DNA from: Thermothielavioides terrestris NRRL 8126
Taxonomy: Eukaryota > Ascomycota > Sordariomycetes > Sordariales > Chaetomiaceae
Length of the DNA: 64,000 bases
Reading direction: 5' to 3'
NCBI RefSeq assembly: GCF_000226115.1
Contig: NC_016457.1
Span: 6,510,001 to 6,574,000, forward strand
The number at the start of each line of letters is the position of its first letter. Within the stretch, counting starts at the first letter, position 1. The translations under genes and the position numbers were made by a program. This document shows, piece after piece, positions 1 through 12,051 of the stretch. The notes beneath the pieces were generated by a model. The model saw nothing but the letters and a program-made list of their open reading frames with translations, was not told the DNA's origin and did not search any database.

Positions 1-1319
1 CTCGCCGACACCCGTCCCCCGCGCCATTCTTCTGCCGCTGCACCCGAACAGGGAAGGGTAAACCAGTGGGATCTCTCCCCGGCTCTGCAACATGATATGC
101 GCTCTCCAGGCAGGGAAAGACGATGCGAACCGATCTGCACCTCTTACTCACACAAACGTCAACCGAGAGCCCTTGAACTGCAAGCTCTCCATCGGCTGTT
201 GGATGCGGCAAGTCGCAAATGCTGATTTTTTTCGCGCTCTTCTGCTGACTTCGACTCGGCGTCTCGGGCATCAGCAGGATGGGGATGGAGAACTCGCCCA
301 GCAAGCAAACGCGATGGCCGGGGCCTGGAGGAGGAAACAAACTTCTTTTGTTGCCGTACTGTCGTTACTGACAAAAGCATTGATTTTTTTCCCTGTCATT
401 TTCCCTGAAAACCCCACTGCTGGAGGGAAAGGCTCTGTGTGACTTTCCTTCCCCTTGCCTTGGTTTCCCAACCATTAGTAGAAACAACTTCCAGGTTCCG
501 AGACAAGAGAAGTATGAAAAACGCGCAATGAAATGGAAATCCAAGATGCCAGTGCTTTTGGTCCTAGCTCATTTCTCTCCGCCTCGCAGCAAGGTTCTCG
601 CATCAGACATGCACACTCCTCCCCCTCTTACCCATACACCTTCCCTCCATTTTGAACAATCAGGGAACCATCTCCGCTTTCTGTAGCCGTAAAACAACAG
701 GAAAACAAAGGAAAATAGCGGGAAAGTGTCCCTCGCGCCTCCCAGCCAGCCCCACGAGTTCCTAGCCCCTTTCTGGAACACATCAGCCAGTCATTTCAAA
801 TCGCCCCCGGGGAAGCAGCTGATGTTGCCCGGGGGCAAGCAACGATGGCGCGCCAGCCCTGCGGCCAGCATTGCCACCACCGGCGTCTCACTGGTTCCCC
901 CAGCAGCCGCCTCCCCCGCCGTGTCTTTCCTCTCCCACCTCTTTCTTGCACAACGTGCCGCCCAGGTCTCGGCAATCGCACCCTGATCCAAAGCCTGCCC
1001 CACCCCCTTTCCGTTCCCTCCATATCGCCGTCTTCCCCTCCTGCTCCGGCCTGTCTCAGGTACCAGCATTGGAGCAGATGGACGGAATAGCTGAGAGAGC
1101 TGAGAGAGGCAAGCAGGATGGAGGGAAAAAGAGAAGCTGAAAAAGAAAACAAAAAATAAGGAGGAATGAAAAGAGAAGAAACAAAACCCAGAAAAGCAGC
1201 AAGGTGAGGATGACAAAGAAACCATCCGGCCAGTCTCCAGTCTCCCGTCCGGTCGAGCCCGGCAAGGGCAAGGGCAAAGGGACAAGGCCCGCCCAGGCAG
1301 CGCGCCGCCCAGTGCTCAC
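1..1319. other. Intergenic, no gene seen
   Basis: No reading frame here looks like protein on either strand; the longer open frames are low-complexity or overlap one another in opposite directions. The right end is probably the 3' untranslated part of the minus-strand gene that stops at 1320. It includes an A-rich stretch at about 1136-1200. Confidence 0.5.
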
Positions 1320-1655
1320 TCAGTAGTTGACCGAGTTCTTCCGGATGTCGTGGTCGCGGAGCAGCTTGTCGATCTCGAGCTGCAGGTCGTGCATCTCGGC
1401 CTGGGTGCGCTGGATGGTGGCGCCGCGCCCGCCCTCGCGCGCCCACCGGTCCACGTCCTGCGCCATCTTGGCCAGCCGCCGCTGCTTCTTGTCCACCTTC
1501 TCGCACAGCTGGCACGGGTCGTTGATCAGGTACGTCTGGTACACCAGCCGCAGCCCGCACGTCTCGCCCGTCCGGTACTCCTTGTTGCACTGCTGCCGGA
1601 AGGGGCCCCACCGCCAGTAGCCGCACTGCCAGAGCGTGTGGTCGAAGTAGCACAT
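1320..1655 (-). CDS. Small conserved Cys-containing protein, 111 aa
   Basis: A single-exon frame starts with ATG at 1655, straight after a run of A on the coding strand, and stops with TGA at 1320-1322. The first half carries seven cysteines (near residues 2, 10, 23, 33, 48, 51 and in between) among aromatic residues (YFDHTLWQCGYWRWGPF), which suggests a metal-bound or disulphide-rich fold. The second half is charged, alpha-helical and probably coiled coil (EMHDLQLEIDKLLRDHDIRK). There is no signal peptide or membrane segment. The composition and the Cys/Trp pattern resemble small uncharacterised proteins of Sordariomycetes. I do not recognise a function. It is isolated, with no close neighbour on either side. 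Confidence 0.7.
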   Translation of the reverse strand: MCYFDHTLWQCGYWRWGPFRQQCNKEYRTGETCGLRLVYQTYLINDPCQLCEKVDKKQRRLAKMAQDVDRWAREGGRGATIQRTQAEMHDLQLEIDKLLRDHDIRKNSVNY

Positions 1656-3472
1656 TTTTTTTTTCTGTCTCAGGTTGGGTCTTTGTGGGGTTGTTATCGT
1701 CTTCTTTTTTCTTTACGCTCGCTTTTGGGCTCGCCGGGCCTCGGTGTCGTTCGTCCGGTCTTACTGTTTCTCCGTGTTGTGCGGCGAGCTGTTGAAGATC
1801 CCGTCGCCTTGGTTGATTATCCGAGCTGTGTTGGTGGTTGTTCGAGCCGGCGCTCTCGGACGATGGGGAAGTCTTTCGTCTCGGTATGCGAACCACCCGG
1901 CACACTCTCTCGCCGGCGGTCTCACCAGCTTCCGGGCCGAGGCCAGGGAGGTAGTTGGAGCACGAAGATGGCCGTGTGCGTTATCGATGCGAGTGTCTAA
2001 CCGAGCCTGATTCAAGCAAGTTCCATGTTAGCCGGAGTAGTGTTTCCTTCCTTTGTCGTAGTCCTTCGCCATCTCTTCCACCACAGGTGGCTTCCTGTAG
2101 GTCGCCAACTGTGGCGTATCACAGCAGCGAGATTTCGCGGCCGTGCCGTCAAGCAGAGAGACACGCTTACCGCAGGTGGAGGAGCTTGACAGCCAGGTAG
2201 CTGACGCGAGAGACTGAGGCCTCAGAGATGCGGTTCGAATTCAAGGGGGAAAGAGCCCGGTAAATCTGGGTTTGCGGTTTCCTTTGTTGTCGTGGTTGAT
2301 CGAAGCCGTGAGGCAGGCGCTGTCGGCTACCGGTTGCGTTGCGGTGCTGTTGTCGTCCCCGTTTTGTCCTTGGAAGTCTGGTTGAGCGTCTGTCCGATGC
2401 TGGGCCGAGGATCGTGAGTCTTCTTATACTTGATGTGTCACCCTTTCCGTCACCTTGAAGTGGATGATGAGCTGTCCTGTCTTTGCAGACAGACGCCCAG
2501 CGGTGTTAGCCAAGGTCAGGACGAAGCACTCGGCGAGGCTAGGCAAGGCGTTTCCCGCTCATCCCAAGCCGGTGCCTTACGACTTGTTCTAACCCCCCCC
2601 GGTCTGTCCGGGTATCGTGATCCCCGAGTTGCCCGTTGTCTATCACGCTCGCGATCACACGTCGAGCAGGTAGCGCGGCTTGTCTGCGCTGGAGACGCAT
2701 GTCCCATGCGCGATGGCACCCTTGCCGGCAGATTAGCCCGTTTCCATGGCCCGCGCCCACGCCCGGACGCCTTGGGTGTGGATGGCCGTCATAGGAGCCA
2801 CGTTGTTCAGCGACTCATTAGCCAGGGGTTCGAAGACACACGCACGCCCGGTCTCCACCACGCCGCGACGTTGTACACAAGACACATGAACTACTCAGCA
2901 CCCGGAGGGTACAAATCTACGTACATAGTTGGCGTCCTTGCTTGGCTAGATCGGGCCAGGACGAAGTAGCGGCATACCACGAACCGAACCCGCCAGAAGA
3001 GAGGGGGCCGTGCTTGTACTTTCTGCGCTTGTCACCATCTGAACCGCGTGTTATTGGGCCGAAACGTGGGCTAGCCATGCCGGTGGATGTCTGCCTTGCC
3101 CTTAGCTGTTCCGGTATTTTTTTCTCATATTCCTTTTTTTATTTCGACGCGGCACTTCCTGCATGAAGATGAATCTGCGCATCTCCCCCCGGTCACTTGG
3201 TCTGCGTCGTCGCGACCTCGGGCTGTAAGGGAAATCAGAGCCCAACGGACACTGGGACCCCTGCGCGGTGCGAGTATTCTTTGGTATGATTTCGTGCTGG
3301 AGGCAGCCCCACGATTTAACACCGAGACTTTGGCTTTGCGGGTCGTGGAGTGAGAATCTACCCGTTCAACCTTGCGGGTACCCCGGCCAGGTCCCTTCCG
3401 GGTCGGCCCACATGGCGACATCTGTCGGGCCAGCCTGGGCCTGGCTGGCCGCGGCCTGGGCCGGAGAGGAGA

Positions 3473-3489
3473 GGGGGGGGGGGGGGGGG
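3473..3489. repeat. Poly-G run, 17 nt
   Basis: An uninterrupted run of 17 G lies in gene-free DNA. Runs of this length are prone to length error in sequencing and slippage in vivo. Confidence 0.9.
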
Positions 3490-6400
3490 TTGGGGGTTTC
3501 CCAGGAGGCGTGCTCGGGACAGGGGGAACGGCCGCCACCAAACAGAAACAAAAGAGTATCGTTTTAGCCTCCAGTTCACGCACGCACGGCCCGGGGGATA
3601 AGGGAATCGCTGCCGGGTGTTTCTCAGCTTGCCGAATCCGGCCGCCGGGCGTAAATCAAAGAGTGTTTTGGCAGCAGCGGATTCGAAGGCCTTGTCCTAC
3701 GACGCGCCACCAAGCCGAGCAGCGCACAGTCCTTTTGCCGATAAGCCGTTTCTGAGCTTGTCTAGGCGGACCACAAGGCAGGATGCTTAAGTCGTTGCCG
3801 CGACGTTCTTCAAGTGGCGGGTGCAAGATGTGCCTCCGGCGCGCACGCCCGACACCATCGTCGTCTCGGGCCTTGATAATGCCTGAGCTTGATTGGACTT
3901 CCATTTCGTCGCACAAAATGGATCGACGTGAGGGCAGCCACTCGGAACCAGGCCCTGTAGGGGAGGGTGGCGTGGTGAGCGGTTGCATTCGACCCTGCAT
4001 CCCGACACCGTCACTGTACTGTTTAGAACAGCAGTTCGTGCCTACCATGATGAGAGAAATTTGGCTTGAGCCGTCTAAGCCGGCGAGGATGGTTTCCCTC
4101 CAACGCGGAGTCAAGACGCAGATTTAACAGCAACGACCTGGTCAACCGTGGCAGTGGCAGCTGCATGCTGCGGTCGCCACTGCTTAACCAGTGAGTTCCG
4201 TGTGTTCTCCTGTCAAAATGACGGGGAGGCCACATGAAGATTTTCTCCCAACGATCTGTTAGACCTCCATCGCCCAGTGGATGGAACGGCCCACCGAACG
4301 GTCGCCTTCCTGGTTCTCCTTACGGCGTCGGCTGCAACCGTGCTCCGCCTGGTGGTCCAGAGTAACACAGCTAGCAGCCGTTAAGCAGGACCGGCTCGCA
4401 GGAAGCTTCTCTCACATGAACTCCTGTGCGTTTCTCACAGCAGCGACCCCACCACATACCCGCGATGTGGTTCGGCCACTGTAGTCCCAAGGCCCAGAGC
4501 ATCTCCACCACGACCCGCTCGCCTCGACGGCGGGTATTTAGTGAGTGGGATATGTGACGTGGCAGTTGATGACTAGCCAGCCCTTTCTCCATTCGACGCT
4601 GTATTTTGCCCCTTCGGGTGATTCCTTGTCGGCGTGGTTGCACGGCGTGCCGGGGCTGGGACTTACTCGAACAGGTTACGTCCTTCCTTGTCTCGGTGAC
4701 TTTCTGGAAACTCCAAAAGCTTCCATGCGTCCAGGGGAGCCTGCTAGTAGCCGTTGTGCACAGTACACGGGGATGGCTGACCAGGTCGGGGGCAGAATGA
4801 GATTGCCGCATGGAAACGGCCCTGCCACCTGTGCCTCGGCCGCTCGGCTCGGCAGCTTTCCTGCACCGGGACAGGCTGGGAAGGCAGGCGGGGATCGTCA
4901 ACACGACCGATAGGCGGCCAGGTGTAGATCGGGGTCTCGCATGTGGCCGGGCCGATACAGGGGGTAAAAGAAGACAAAAACGCAAGGCACGCCGCCAGCA
5001 AGTCAGCTTTCGTCACCCCAGCATCTTGCTGGCTCAACTGCCCGGGCAAAGGGGAATGGCATGGCGACGAGAGGGTTGGTGGATTGGCCAGCTCATTCGT
5101 TCGCTCCACCATGGGGGCCGTGACTTACACATCATCTTGCTTGCTGTGGGGTGATGCCAACGGACGATCACGAGCGGCTGAGGACAAGCAAGATTATTCC
5201 ACCGTCGAGGAGGCGGATCAATATCCGGCCTAACTGCCGGACACACCGGTCCTGATTGTTCCGTGGAAATTGCGCTCCACGGGAAAGATCGCAAGCCCAA
5301 GAGAGCTGGGAGCAGGGGAGGGAAAGAGAGGGGTCAGCGGGTGGCGGCTGTCTGGGGAGTATGTCTCCGCCCCAACAAGCTTTCGGCTTGCCGGGGAACG
5401 GCTTGCCGGGGAAATTGGAAAGGCCAGCCGCGGGTTGGTGATTGAGGCCGAAACCTGTTATCAGACCACCTCAACATTCGAAACACGGAAAACCGGCCGC
5501 GAGCATATTGCGAGCGAGCGGCCATGGCTCGTCCGACTCCCCACTGGGGTTGGACCGCTGGACTGCCCCACGAGGAAAGACTTGTGACAAAGGTTTGAAA
5601 TCTGAGCACGGAAGGAAACAACCAGAAGGGCGCTGAATCAATGTCTTCGCGGCGGCCCTCAAGGCGGCCGGGCGGCGCTGGGCAAAGAAACAGGGGTCGA
5701 TGGACATAAACATGGCCGTTCAGGGGCGGCCACTGTCGTCGTGACGCCTTAACAATGGGGCGTACGTAGCCACCGTCGCCCCGGCCTACAGCACAGCCCG
5801 AGATCATAATTTGCCGACCAGGACTTTTCTTTCCAATGATCTCTTGTCTTCCCCTTCCAGAGCCATGATCCGTGACCAGGAGGTTGATTGTCCAAACGCG
5901 GGAGCGGGCCGTCCCCTTCGGCAGGGAATGCTGCTTCGTTTCAGCCTGCTCGCCTGCGGTCTGTTGTTTCGGCTTGCTTGCCGCGTCTGTTGTCTGCATG
6001 CTGCCACGGAGACTTAATTCTAATGATGGGAAGTGTAGATTGCGATGCTCAATGACTGCGCCAGCAGAGTAACGTTACCCAAGTTTCTTGGGGCTCCCTG
6101 CCTTCCACCCAGCATGTTGAGGGCGCTAACGCTTCAATGCAGAAAGTGGCCCTCTGCGACAGTGGACGTGCGCCAGAGAACAAGCCTAAACTTTCCTGCT
6201 GGGCTCTTGAACGCTCCTTAGTCGTGCTGGCGGGTTTGTGTTCCATCGGCGCAATCCTGAGATATGCTCTTGATCGAGTACCTTGAGCTCGGCGGCTTGA
6301 CTGTTGTAGTGACGCGCAGGTATGACGTTGTTGTTGATGACAGGGGTTTCGAATTTAGCTCCAGGGGGCGGGCTGAAGCGATCGACTCAGCATCCAGGAA

Positions 6401-8691
6401 CAGGGGTGTGACCAGGCTTGTTGCGGGAAGACGGGTGACGGAAGCGTGTGTGTTTGGGAGACAGCCGCATGAGAGCTCGCTGAGCTTCGCTATTGGCCGG
6501 CCTGAACGTGGGTGTGGGAGCGCGTGGGCCGCAAGGCAGGCCACATCCGAGCCCCATGCCAAACACGACGAGGAGCGTCAATAGATCTTCGGCAGCGGGA
6601 GCCGCTGCCAGAAACGCAGAAAGACAACTGTTGAGCTTGTGGCGGGAGTCCCCCGCTAACCTGGGGAAGGCATGCACTGTGTATGTGCAAGAACCGTGCA
6701 GCTACACTTCCGCCGTGCATCTGTCGGCTCCTTTGCTGCTGGGCGAACTCTCACATCTCATCCGGCCGGCCGCATCCAAAGGTGACTGCCGAACTTCCCA
6801 AGTGGCTTGACCATATCGTCATGACTTTCCAGCCTTGCCATCTAGCCGGCCCTCCGTAGCGAGCTTCAGCCTTCGAGCCGCCACGGTTGGAGAGTGGACA
6901 GACGCAAGAATGCGCAAGAATGTGGACCAGGGTGGGAGAGCCGGACAAGAGCGCCAGGACGGTCGTCCGGCTCTCCGCCAGACGCAGCCTGCGCAAGGAC
7001 CGATAGGTTCCTTGAGAAGCTGCGAGCCCAATGGCACGAATGCCGATCGGCCCATCGGGATCCTCGCTGGCGTTACTCCGTCCCGCCCTGTTGCTGTTCC
7101 TGACCCCAAATAGGCAATGGCGAGGGTGACGAGGAGGCCGTGGCCGCAGAGTTTGAGGCCAGGGCCCCCGCCGATGCAACATCATCACACGCCGGTGACC
7201 GCGTTCAGACGGAGCAGGGCAGACCGTGTTCACCTAGGAGCCGGGCGACGGCGACGAGTTTGGGCATCAACGGATCGGGTTCGACGTTCGAGGCGCTGGC
7301 GATGAGTAGGGTCAACGTGGACATGTAATTATTGCCGCGTTATGGCCACGGTAGCTTCCGACGTAGCTGAGTACGGATCAAATGAGAACGCGATCATTCA
7401 CCGAGAATGCAGATGTTGAAGTCCGACAGAACGAGAGCGCCGGCCCAAGGCTGCAAGTGACAGCAAGGCAAGTCTGATGCTGGTGGATCCCGCCTGCAAG
7501 GGATCTGGCTGCGCAGAAGACGCGAATCATTTTTCATTACATCCGTACCTTGCGGGAGCAAGGCGGGTAGATAGATGCCTCCTGGCTCTTTCCGCATTTC
7601 AGGAAGCCTTGCAGCCCGCGGTGAAGGCAAGCAGGCAGCTTCCACCGAGTCCCGCGGTCATACCTGCCCTGCGAACGCAGTACACGCACACAGCACCATG
7701 CCACATGCGGATCCATGGATACCTCACACAGTAAGGTGCTTATCGCTCGCTGCCTGCTTGAATGCCCCGCCTTCCGTTCCGGGCGGCTGGGGCCCCACCG
7801 GCGAACGGTGCGGAAACAGCAGCCAACCAGAGCCAAAGGGCCCGTGTGAAACAGATCAAACGGAGGGGAATGCGAGAGCAAGGGCGGGGCTCGCACGGTC
7901 ACGGAACCTGGCGCCAGGGGTTCGTTGTGGTGCCTGCCGCGGGCGCATCTGCGCATCAGCTGGCGTGGTCGTGTCTCATGCTTCTCCCCTTCCATATCAC
8001 CAAGGGAGGTACGGATACATGTGCAAGCCATCCATCCTACTACTGTGCGGAGCAGGCATCCATGAATTGCTGCCTCTGCTCGGGCGATCTGCTATGACCT
8101 TGTACTCGCACCGTGCCAACTTCGCTGCCTACGGACATCCCTGGCCTTCACAGCCTCATTCTCCCCTCTCCAGGCTGCTTCGGATTGAGCCTGCGAACCC
8201 CTGATTAGTGATTCCGGCGAGACCTTGGTCGTCTCAGCGAGGCCGAAATTCATCGCTTGCTCTGCTCGGCTTCCGGAGCTCCCTGTCCACAGACTCAAGT
8301 CCGGGCAAAACGACATCGTGTCTGGCTTTCCGCCAAATACGGAACTCGCCCTGTGTCGTTCCGGCTTGTCTCGACGCCCACGCCAACGCCCAGCCATCCG
8401 CCTGCTGAGTTTTCATCGTGCGGCCCAATTCGTGGCCACCCTCCTACTCGATTCTCTTGCTTGATCCTGCTGGACGCGGTCCAGTTGAGCCGCACCGAGG
8501 AGGCCCCCTCGGTGCTCGCGTACTTTCCCTTCGCGGTCGACGCGACTTGCTGGCAGCGTGTGTCGACAACCGCAAGAAAAACCCGATTCCCGCGATTGGC
8601 GACGGGCCAAAGGTGCTCGGGGCAAGCAGCATTGGAGAGAAAAAAGCGGTCTAGTCTCATGTGACGGGCTGCACAGCGATCCTGAGACCTG

Positions 8692-8722
8692 GCTGTCGCT
8701 GCTGTCGCTGCTGTCGCTGCTC
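8692..8722 (+). repeat. 9-bp tandem repeat (GCTGCTGTC)
   Basis: A short CTG-rich array of about three and a half units lies about 185 bp before the ATG of the F-box gene, probably in its promoter or leader. No coding role is evident. Confidence 0.75.
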
Positions 8723-8905
8723 TTTTCGCCCACAGCTCACCCGCCTGCCTGCTCGTCTCGCTGCTGGCCAGAGAGAGCCGTGACAACACAGCGAGCACAC
8801 CTGCCAGGTGGCGAAGGGCAACGTTCTGGATTTACGCCAACGGAGCATGCATCTTCAACACTAACCCAACACGAGAACGCAAGTATCCATCCCTCCTTGG
8901 GAACG

Positions 8906-10249
8906 ATGGCCGCCCCCCCTGTTCAGGCCCACTGGTCAACGGCGACGTCGCCACTGCAAGGCGAGCAGCCACAGGGCCAGCAAGCCGTCGAGAGCCATGA
9001 GGTGGACAGCGAGAACGCCGATCTGGATTCAGCCGTTGCTGGCCAGCTCATCGCCAGGACTTCCAGCCTCACGATCTCGGGCCCACGGAGCGATGCTGAG
9101 GGGTGCCCGGTCCCGCGGGATAGCCGTGATACCCTGGACGTGGCCTGTGACGAGATTCCACGCTCTCCAATACCTCCGTTGTCCACTGATGCCCAACCGC
9201 ACCCGGCTACTCTACGAGATGAGTGGCAGGATCCTTGGGGGACAGAACAAGCCGACGCAGTCGCCCTGGCCTCCTCGTCCTGCACTTCGATGCTCGAGAA
9301 ACCGTGCAAGGAGGAGCTGCAGTTGGAACACCAAAGTGTGGTTGTCTCGACTGCTGTTGCCCCGCGGCGTAAACCTCCCACAGGGCTGTTAGACTTGCCA
9401 AACGAGGTGCTGCTCCAGATTCTAAGCTACCTCGAAGTGTGTGACCTGTTGGCAACCTCCAGGGTGCGTCCGTCTCTCTCTCTCTCCATCTTCTGTTTAG
9501 CTGGACTTGCCGCCCCAACCCAGCCTCTCTATCAACGAAAAGCAGATCGATCGTAAAGCCAATCCCAAAGTTGAAGTCTTGAAGTCCACTATTGCTCAAC
9601 CCCGCCCTCCTGCCCTTTCTTTCTCTCGCACAGACGCGCGCACACACACACACTAACAAAACTGCTCCCCCCACCGAGGAGGGAGGGGGGAGGGAAAAAT
9701 TCACAGACCTCCCACGCGCTCAGAACTCTGTCCCTGGCGCCGTACCTCCACCAGGCGCGCCTGCGGCGCACGCGCGCCGTGCTGCCGCCGCTGCTGACGT
9801 CCCCCGCGCGGCCGTCGCTCGCCGACCTCGCCCGCCGCTCCATCTTCCTGACGCGCACGGCCTTCGCCTCGCGCAAGCTCGCCCGCAGCCTCGCGTCCAT
9901 CCGCCTCGCCCGCCGCCTCGCCGCCCGCCCCTCCGCCGAGTCGCTCGTCGCGCGCTGCGTGCTGCCGCCCGAGTGCGTCCCCCGCGCTGCTGCGACTTCC
10001 GGCGGCGGTGGTGGTCATGGTGGTGGTGGGGCGACGCTGGTGCTGGCGCCCGCGCTGGTGGCGAGGAAGAGGGCGGTCGAGCGGGAGAAGGTGAAGGATG
10101 GCCTGCGGGCTTGGGTTGGGTCCGTCTGGAAGCGCCAGGTCAGGCTGCGCGAGGAGGGGGTGCGGAGGTGGGAGGAGCGGGCGGGAGTGGGGAGGGTGTG
10201 GCGGTTGAGGAGGTTTTGGGAGAAGGTTGGACGCGGGGAGGAGGTGTAG
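8906..10249 (+). CDS. F-box domain protein, 2 exons, about 366 aa
   Basis: Exons 8906-9463 and 9707-10249 join in phase 0. The donor is AGG|GTGCGT, the intron contains CACTAAC as branch point, and the acceptor is TCACAG. Exon 1 starts at ATG 8906 and encodes about 160 low-complexity residues, then an F-box beginning GLLDLPNEVLLQILSYLEVC and running across the junction (LLATSR|TSHALRTLSLAPYLHQ). F-box proteins bind Skp1 and bring substrates to SCF ubiquitin ligase. After it comes an Arg/Ala-rich helical region with repeated LARRSIFLTR / LARSLASIRLARRLA segments, then a Gly-rich loop and a basic tail. No WD40 or LRR substrate domain is visible, so the substrate cannot be guessed. The 243-nt intron is longer than most others in this window. 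Confidence 0.8.
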
Positions 10250-10536
10250 TTGAGTTAAGGCTGGGAGGAATAACGTGGTGTGTTCAATGTGTGCAGGTAG
10301 GCAGTGTTGTTTTCCCGGTTTTTGGAGTATGTGATATTTTCGGCGTTGAGGTGCTTGGGCTGGTCAGCGAGCATAAGTCCTGAGAAGTAATAGTGACTGG
10401 GTCACTTGAGCAACACACCGCTCTCTGGACATACCGTATTAATAACCGTATTAGTATATGCGAGTAATGTACAAGCCGCTTCCTGATCGCGGCCGACGGC
10501 AACACACAGATGCAGTTCAGGCCAAGCTCGCCTTTG

Positions 10537-11679
10537 CTAAGCTCGGAACCTGAAGCCATCCCAGTCGTCCAACTCGTCCTCCTCGTCGTCGTCCTCGTCT
10601 TCCTCCATGGAGACATTCTCCTTGCCCGGCGCAGCCCCTTTCTCGCCATCGGCAACTGCCACCGCAGATGCGGCCCCGCCATTGGCTTGCACCCGCAGTT
10701 GCTCGCGCCGCTCTCTCAGCTTGCGCGCCCGCGCCTCCAGCTCCTCCATTACATCGAACTCCGTCTCAAGCGCCCGCGTGGCCTCTTCCTTTTCGTCCTC
10801 AAGCTGGATATCCACCAGCGCTCGCCGCCTCGTGCGCTCCTCCTCCTCCGACTTGGCGGCCACCTCTGCGGCGCTCATCGCCGGCGCCGAGATGACTGCG
10901 TCGCTGTCGAGTGCTGCTACTGCGGCGCCGACGGGCTTGGCGCGTGTACTTCCTGCCGTCCCGTGGACGAGCTCTGCCTCGAACGCGGCCCATTCGTCTT
11001 CGTCCACCGGTGCTGGCGCTGCTTGAGCTGCTGTGGCCGATGAGGGCTGTGTCTCCGCTGTTGGCGGGGCCGGTGTGGTTTTGGGCTGGCCCAACCCGGA
11101 TGACTCGTCTGGTATAAGCGGAGACCGGCCAATTGGGGCCGCCTTCGGGGTAGCGGACATTGGTGTCCCGGCTGAGCTCGGCGTAGCTGGGCGAGAGGGG
11201 ATGTCTAGCTCGACACCGATGGTAGGCGTGCCTGACGTTCGGCGAGCGAGAGGCGGCGTTTCTGGCTTGCCCGTTCTGGTGCCGTCGTCCTTCTTCACTG
11301 GGGTTTGATCTTGCGGCGCAATATCCGCTTTTGTTCGTTTCCTCGGCCCCACGCCGTCGTCTCGACCCGCCGGCTCGTCCTCTTCGGAGTCGCCCAGCTT
11401 CCGCTTGTTCGACTGTCCCGGCTGACCATTTCGGTCCGGTTCCTGATCCACAAACCCAGCGTACCCCTTGGTGCCGTTCTTCGTGGACGCCTGGTGTAGG
11501 CTCTGTAGTCGCTGTCGGTGGCCGGCGCTTCGAAGGTGATTGTCCCAGAGCGCCTCTGTCTTGACAAGCTCGTGGCATACGTTGCATGTGAGCTTGCCGG
11601 CGTCAGAATAGGACGCATGAGGGTGCTCTATTCTGCGCGCGGCGCGTTGCTGGCGCAGAAGAGAGCGAACGTCGGCCAT
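10537..11679 (-). CDS. ZNF830/CCDC16-like C2H2 splicing-associated protein, 380 aa
   Basis: Single exon. The frame is open further upstream, but the ATG at 11679 gives the expected family start MADVRSLLRQQRAARRIEHP. A C2H2 zinc finger follows with C32, C35, H48 and H54 (LTCNVCHELVKTEALWDNH...GHRQRL). The middle is disordered and rich in Ser, Thr and Pro with basic clusters (NKRKLG, PRKRTK) that can serve as nuclear signals. The C-terminal third is a long charged coiled coil (KSEEEERTRRRALVDIQLED) and ends in an acidic DEDDDEEDELDDWDGF motif typical of this family. Human ZNF830 associates with the spliceosome, so a nuclear RNA-processing role is likely by homology. It is divergent from MED7, with the inverted-repeat element between the two promoters. 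Confidence 0.85.
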   Translation of the reverse strand: MADVRSLLRQQRAARRIEHPHASYSDAGKLTCNVCHELVKTEALWDNHLRSAGHRQRLQSLHQASTKNGTKGYAGFVDQEPDRNGQPGQSNKRKLGDSEEDEPAGRDDGVGPRKRTKADIAPQDQTPVKKDDGTRTGKPETPPLARRTSGTPTIGVELDIPSRPATPSSAGTPMSATPKAAPIGRSPLIPDESSGLGQPKTTPAPPTAETQPSSATAAQAAPAPVDEDEWAAFEAELVHGTAGSTRAKPVGAAVAALDSDAVISAPAMSAAEVAAKSEEEERTRRRALVDIQLEDEKEEATRALETEFDVMEELEARARKLRERREQLRVQANGGAASAVAVADGEKGAAPGKENVSMEEDEDDDEEDELDDWDGFRFRA

Positions 11680-12051
11680 GGCGGGACGAAAGAATTGGGT
11701 TCCGTCGGGAGCAAGGGCGGGTGGACAGCGGTTGCAACGCTGCGTTGGCGCGAGATGCAGGGTTCCGTTTGGCGGCCGTCGACAGGTTGTTGGTGTTTTT
11801 GAGCTGGATTGCCAACAATGCACAGAGAACTCAGTCACGCAGAGCGCTCAATGGCCGGATCATGGAAGTTTCGACATGGCTGAGCGTTGGAAGCAGGTCG
11901 CAATGTCTGGTGGTCATCAGAAGGCGGCTTCCACAAGCCACAGGGAGCTCAGCCCCACTTCCAGTCGGCACCCTAGCTACCAGGTACCTTAGTTAATGTT
12001 AACTCCCGTCTGGAGAAGCACCCACTAACTGCCACCAAGCACTAACAAGAG

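Larger units (their letters stand above)
1656..8905. other. 7.2-kb stretch without a recognisable gene
   Basis: Many open frames of 60-240 codons exist on both strands, but all look like chance frames in GC-rich DNA: biased composition, no domain, no continuity through plausible introns. I see no inverted-repeat element, tRNA fold or tandem array apart from a G run at 3473-3489 and a short 9-bp repeat near 8692-8722. The last few hundred bases before 8906 should hold the promoter and 5' leader of the F-box gene. Confidence 0.45.

Noticed and set aside
796..1905. Minus-strand open frame of 369 codons
   Set aside because: It overlaps the small Cys-containing gene in another frame and has Arg/Pro/Ala-rich composition typical of the shadow of a GC-rich gene.
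2225..2245. GGTTCGAATTC, resembling a tRNA B box
   Set aside because: No A box or cloverleaf stems can be drawn around it.
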